Of a stretch of 64,000 bases of DNA, positions 61,070-64,000 are shown piece after piece (the first letter of the stretch is position 1; the number at the start of each line of letters is the position of its first letter). The stretch spans positions 21,837,108 to 21,901,107 of the forward strand of contig NC_092184.1 in the NCBI RefSeq assembly GCF_043641665.1, given 5' to 3'. Under the pieces are notes generated by a model that made no database searches, was not told the DNA's origin, and saw nothing but the letters and a program-made list of their open reading frames with translations. The position numbers were made by a program, and so were the translations under genes. Source of the DNA: Enoplosus armatus. Its lineage: Eukaryota; Chordata; Actinopteri; Centrarchiformes; Enoplosidae.

Positions 61070-63492
61070 TGGCATGCATGGGGCTGTAGTGAGAGTGATA
61101 CTCCATGTATGAAGAGTTTGGAAGGTATCCGAGATAGTGTCAGCTACGCCGAACACACTGATTAGTCTTAAAAGTCTCCTGTGACGTTAAAAGTGAAACA
61201 TACTTTTGAAAATAGGAACAATAAAACCTAACCTCTGTCTCGCTTCTCTTGCAGCCAAACAGGGTTGTGCTAGAAAGTCTGATGTTCCATTTGTCTTTAT
61301 CATATGTATGTTACTATTCTAACTTGCACTACACTTCAATACAAGAACAATGCTGGTCCTTTATTTCCATTCCTTTACATGGACCTTATGCAGGTGAGGA
61401 TGGGGACTTTTAGGGACACGCAGCTTTAGCCTCAGTTTTTTCAGCACAATATCATTTATGTAGCCATCAAGTGAATATTTAACACCCTTTTACAAGGTTG
61501 TTGTTTTAAAATGAGTCAGGCAGAGACAGCGATTTCAACCAACTTATGAAGCTAACATTAGCTTAATTGGCTAGCTGCAGCTGTTGCCATTTCAGCCGAG
61601 AAAATCGACAGTTTTGATTTTAGAAATGAGATGCATGTGTTTGCCTATCTCTGTCTGAAGTCAAGGTTGGTTTCTAAAATTACTAAGAATTTCGAGTGTT
61701 AAATCTGCCACAGATTTCATTGTAAATGTGCCAACAACAGTAACTAAGGGGCGCAGGGCTTAGCAATTGTATGCCAAACTACTTGCAAAATATTTCCTTT
61801 AGACACCCTACTTCTGCTATTAGGATAATTAACTGACTCAGCATATCAGCGGAACAGTAATCAAAACATCTGTCAGACAACATTTTTATGACACAACAGA
61901 GATTGCCAATGAACACTTGACTTTGAGTTTCCATTCGTTTGTATAATCTAAGACCAGATGATGCTCAGGTGGGTCAACGCTTAGAGAAACTAAGCTGACG
62001 TGAGGGTGTTAAACCTCATGGAGCGCTGTAATACCACAGGGTACAGCTGTGTGATAAAAAAGCAGATGTTCCACCCACTTCAGCTTCTAATGTTTTCCAC
62101 TGGGAGAACACGTGGGGGTCTATGTTCTACATATGCATGTACACGTACATGTGCTCGCTCATACACGTATATTGTCACTCCCATTGAAATGTAACCACCT
62201 CTGTCTATATGCTTTTTTATATGTATACATTTGAGCAGTCAACAGTTAACACCTAATGGGACCTCCTAGAAAACAAGCTGATATGTAACAAGGGGTTTAT
62301 AGTTTTTGACTATTAAATCTGACTACTAACGTTTTCCCAGATAGTTAATATTTTGAAAGTGTCACACCAGATCATGCATGTGTGAAAGTACTCACAGCAT
62401 GTCATTGAAAGTTTGTTGTCCTGACATCAGAGGCCTGCAAAGTGGAGCATGTATAATCACATTTTCATCCTGGCTTTGTTCGTAATTACTTATCAAAGGT
62501 TGATTAGTATGAGATGCTGTCACTGGAGTCGTTGAAGGCAGCACAAAAGGCAGCGCATTTTTTAATTTTTGGGAGGTTGTGCTTGGATATTATGAATGTT
62601 TTATCTGTTACTCTTTCAGAGAAGATTCTCTACAAAATGTATTGCATATTGTTTTGCAAATTAAAGAGATGTCACACATTCAAATGATTTGGCCTTACTC
62701 CTCCTCTCTCTTTAAAATGATACTTACACCTAAAGTGTGGGCTTCACAGAGGCTGTCAAAGTGCTAAGTATTTGTTGAAGTACTTCTTTTAGTCATTTGT
62801 TCTCTTTTTTACCCAAAATGCCACAGAACTCAAATATTACAAGAAATCTCTTCTTCTGGGGGCTGGAGCCTCTGTCTTACCAAAGGTATTCATTTAAATA
62901 AGCTGCACTCTACATCTTAGCATCAAAGCAATACATTTTCTTCTTTATGCCAACCTTCATTGTAAAAAAAAAAACAACTGAATAAGTCGTTCAACAAATA
63001 AAAATAATTTATGGTCCTGAGGTTCATTGAAGTATCTATTTTTAGGTTACACCTCACGCGCAGAAATTCTTGAGGTTCAGTGTTGGTGCTGATGTGAAGT
63101 TAATTACAGTCTCCAACTCCAAATGAAAAGTGCAAATGAAAAGTGTCAATTAAATAATGAGCTTTTTGTATCATGCAGGCGGCAACAGTGTGATGACTTA
63201 TCTCACTGATATAAATATGTACATGTATGTATGAACATTCAAAATCTACATATAAGATATCATTCACTATTGCAAAATTCACCCCTCATTCACAATATTT
63301 CGTCCCTGCAGTTGGCTGTTTATGAATACAGTATGTTGATCAGGTGAATAAGCATTATGGCAGATATTTCACCTGCCACGGGCTACAGTTTATACTGTAA
63401 GCCATTATTTCTTGCTTTGCACAATTGTTTGAGAGCTATCTGACATTTATGCAAAATGAGAGAATATTCTTACTCTTGAGAATTTCCCATCC
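61070..63492. other. Non-coding stretch, no gene seen
   Basis: AT-rich. A near-palindromic GCATGTACACGTACATGTGC lies at about 62135-62154, and an A12 run near 62965-62976. No recognised element. Confidence 0.5.
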
Positions 63493-63531
63493 GTATCCCT
63501 TAAATTAAATCAAATCTAATTTAAGGGATAC
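63493..63531. repeat. Perfect 15-bp inverted repeat (hairpin)
   Basis: GTATCCCTTAAATTA at 63493-63507 and TAATTTAAGGGATAC at 63517-63531 are exact reverse complements around a 9-nt loop. Flanks do not continue the pairing. Confidence 0.9.
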
Positions 63532-64000
63532 TGCTAGACTGTGTAATGTTTATTAAATATTCATTCAATATAAATGTATGAATATGTATGCTCATCACTG
63601 GTGGATACCCAAAAGGCCAGTTCCAGCTGGTGTTGCTGCTAAGCCTAATATATACGGTACTGTAACCCCCTTTATGTATACATGCAGTATGGCCTCGAGT
63701 GGCGGATCCTCCCCATGCAACAGAACACTTCACCCCGATAAGGTTTCCTGCATCCATTTATGTGTTTTGTGAAAACGAAGCAGCCAGCTAGAAAATAAAA
63801 TCCTTTTCCCTATTAACCAGACGGGTGCACAGCCGGTCGTCGGATTCTCTGAATTAAACACTAAATTTTCAATTGGTTTCAGAGCCCACCCACTCCAGTC
63901 TCCTTACATACACTATAAGTCTATTTTATTTTTTAATTTATAAAACATCAGCGCAGCCTTGTCACGCAGTATACTCATAATTCTCCCAGTGGAGTTACTC
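63532..64000. other. Non-coding stretch to the window end
   Basis: No gene or named repeat is recognised. Confidence 0.5.

Noticed and set aside
1..64000. tRNA, rRNA, CRISPR array or prokaryotic operon
   Set aside because: No cloverleaf with A/B boxes, no rRNA wording, no regularly spaced direct repeats, and the repeat content is that of a fish nuclear genome.

Overview
The window is vertebrate nuclear DNA, almost certainly from a ray-finned (percomorph-type) teleost. It is AT-leaning and CpG-poor. It carries dense CA/GT and AT microsatellites and many degraded copies of interspersed sequences that recur in teleost genomes (a CTAAGCTAAGCTAA-containing repeat, TGGTAAATGGACTGCA-type repeats, LINE 3' ends with short tandem tails, a short TIR element). 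There are no operons, no bacterial gene structure, no rRNA or tRNA gene and no CRISPR array. I found no complete protein-coding gene. The longest open frames look like chance or repeat-driven frames, so this reads as a gene desert or the introns and flanks of a large gene. Family names for repeats come from memory of sequence motifs, not from a database search.

Layout. 1-15.8 kb: mostly featureless non-coding DNA with one LINE reverse-transcriptase relic (about 8.29-8.64 kb), a LINE-type tail next to a (TG)19 tract (13.93-14.02 kb) and a C18 run (15.35 kb). 15.83-16.73 kb: the only clear CpG cluster. It has a CCAAT box, a CRE-like site, a CT-rich then a GA-rich tract, a TATA-like stretch and a consensus-like splice donor, and is my best candidate for a promoter plus non-coding first exon on the + strand. 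18-25.6 kb: interspersed repeats, a 16-bp perfect hairpin, a diverged tandem duplication (22.4-23.7 kb) in which one copy alone carries an expanded GT tract, a 489-bp element with perfect 12-bp terminal inverted repeats, and a 57-bp AT tract.

27-45 kb: several more teleost repeats (28.5, 29.6, 31.8, 34.6, 35.2 and 41.9 kb), three splice-bounded protein-like stretches reported only as candidate exons (33976-34028 +, 37294-37427 +, 42151-42269 -), a POU/TCF-like motif cluster (43.9 kb) and a perfect RFX X-box (44.42 kb). 45-64 kb: repeat relics (45.5, 46.9, 48.8-49.0, 51.8, 52.8-53.1 and 53.6 kb), the C-terminal part of a LINE reverse transcriptase on the - strand (54.06-54.32 kb), a CA tract at 59.7 kb and a perfect 15-bp hairpin at 63.5 kb. 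The stretch 54.3-59.7 kb is nearly empty.

Nothing here forms a recognisable multi-gene system. The items most worth following are the putative promoter, the three candidate exons, the tandem duplication and the hairpins. The two + strand candidate exons end and begin in incompatible phases, so they cannot be direct neighbours in one transcript.
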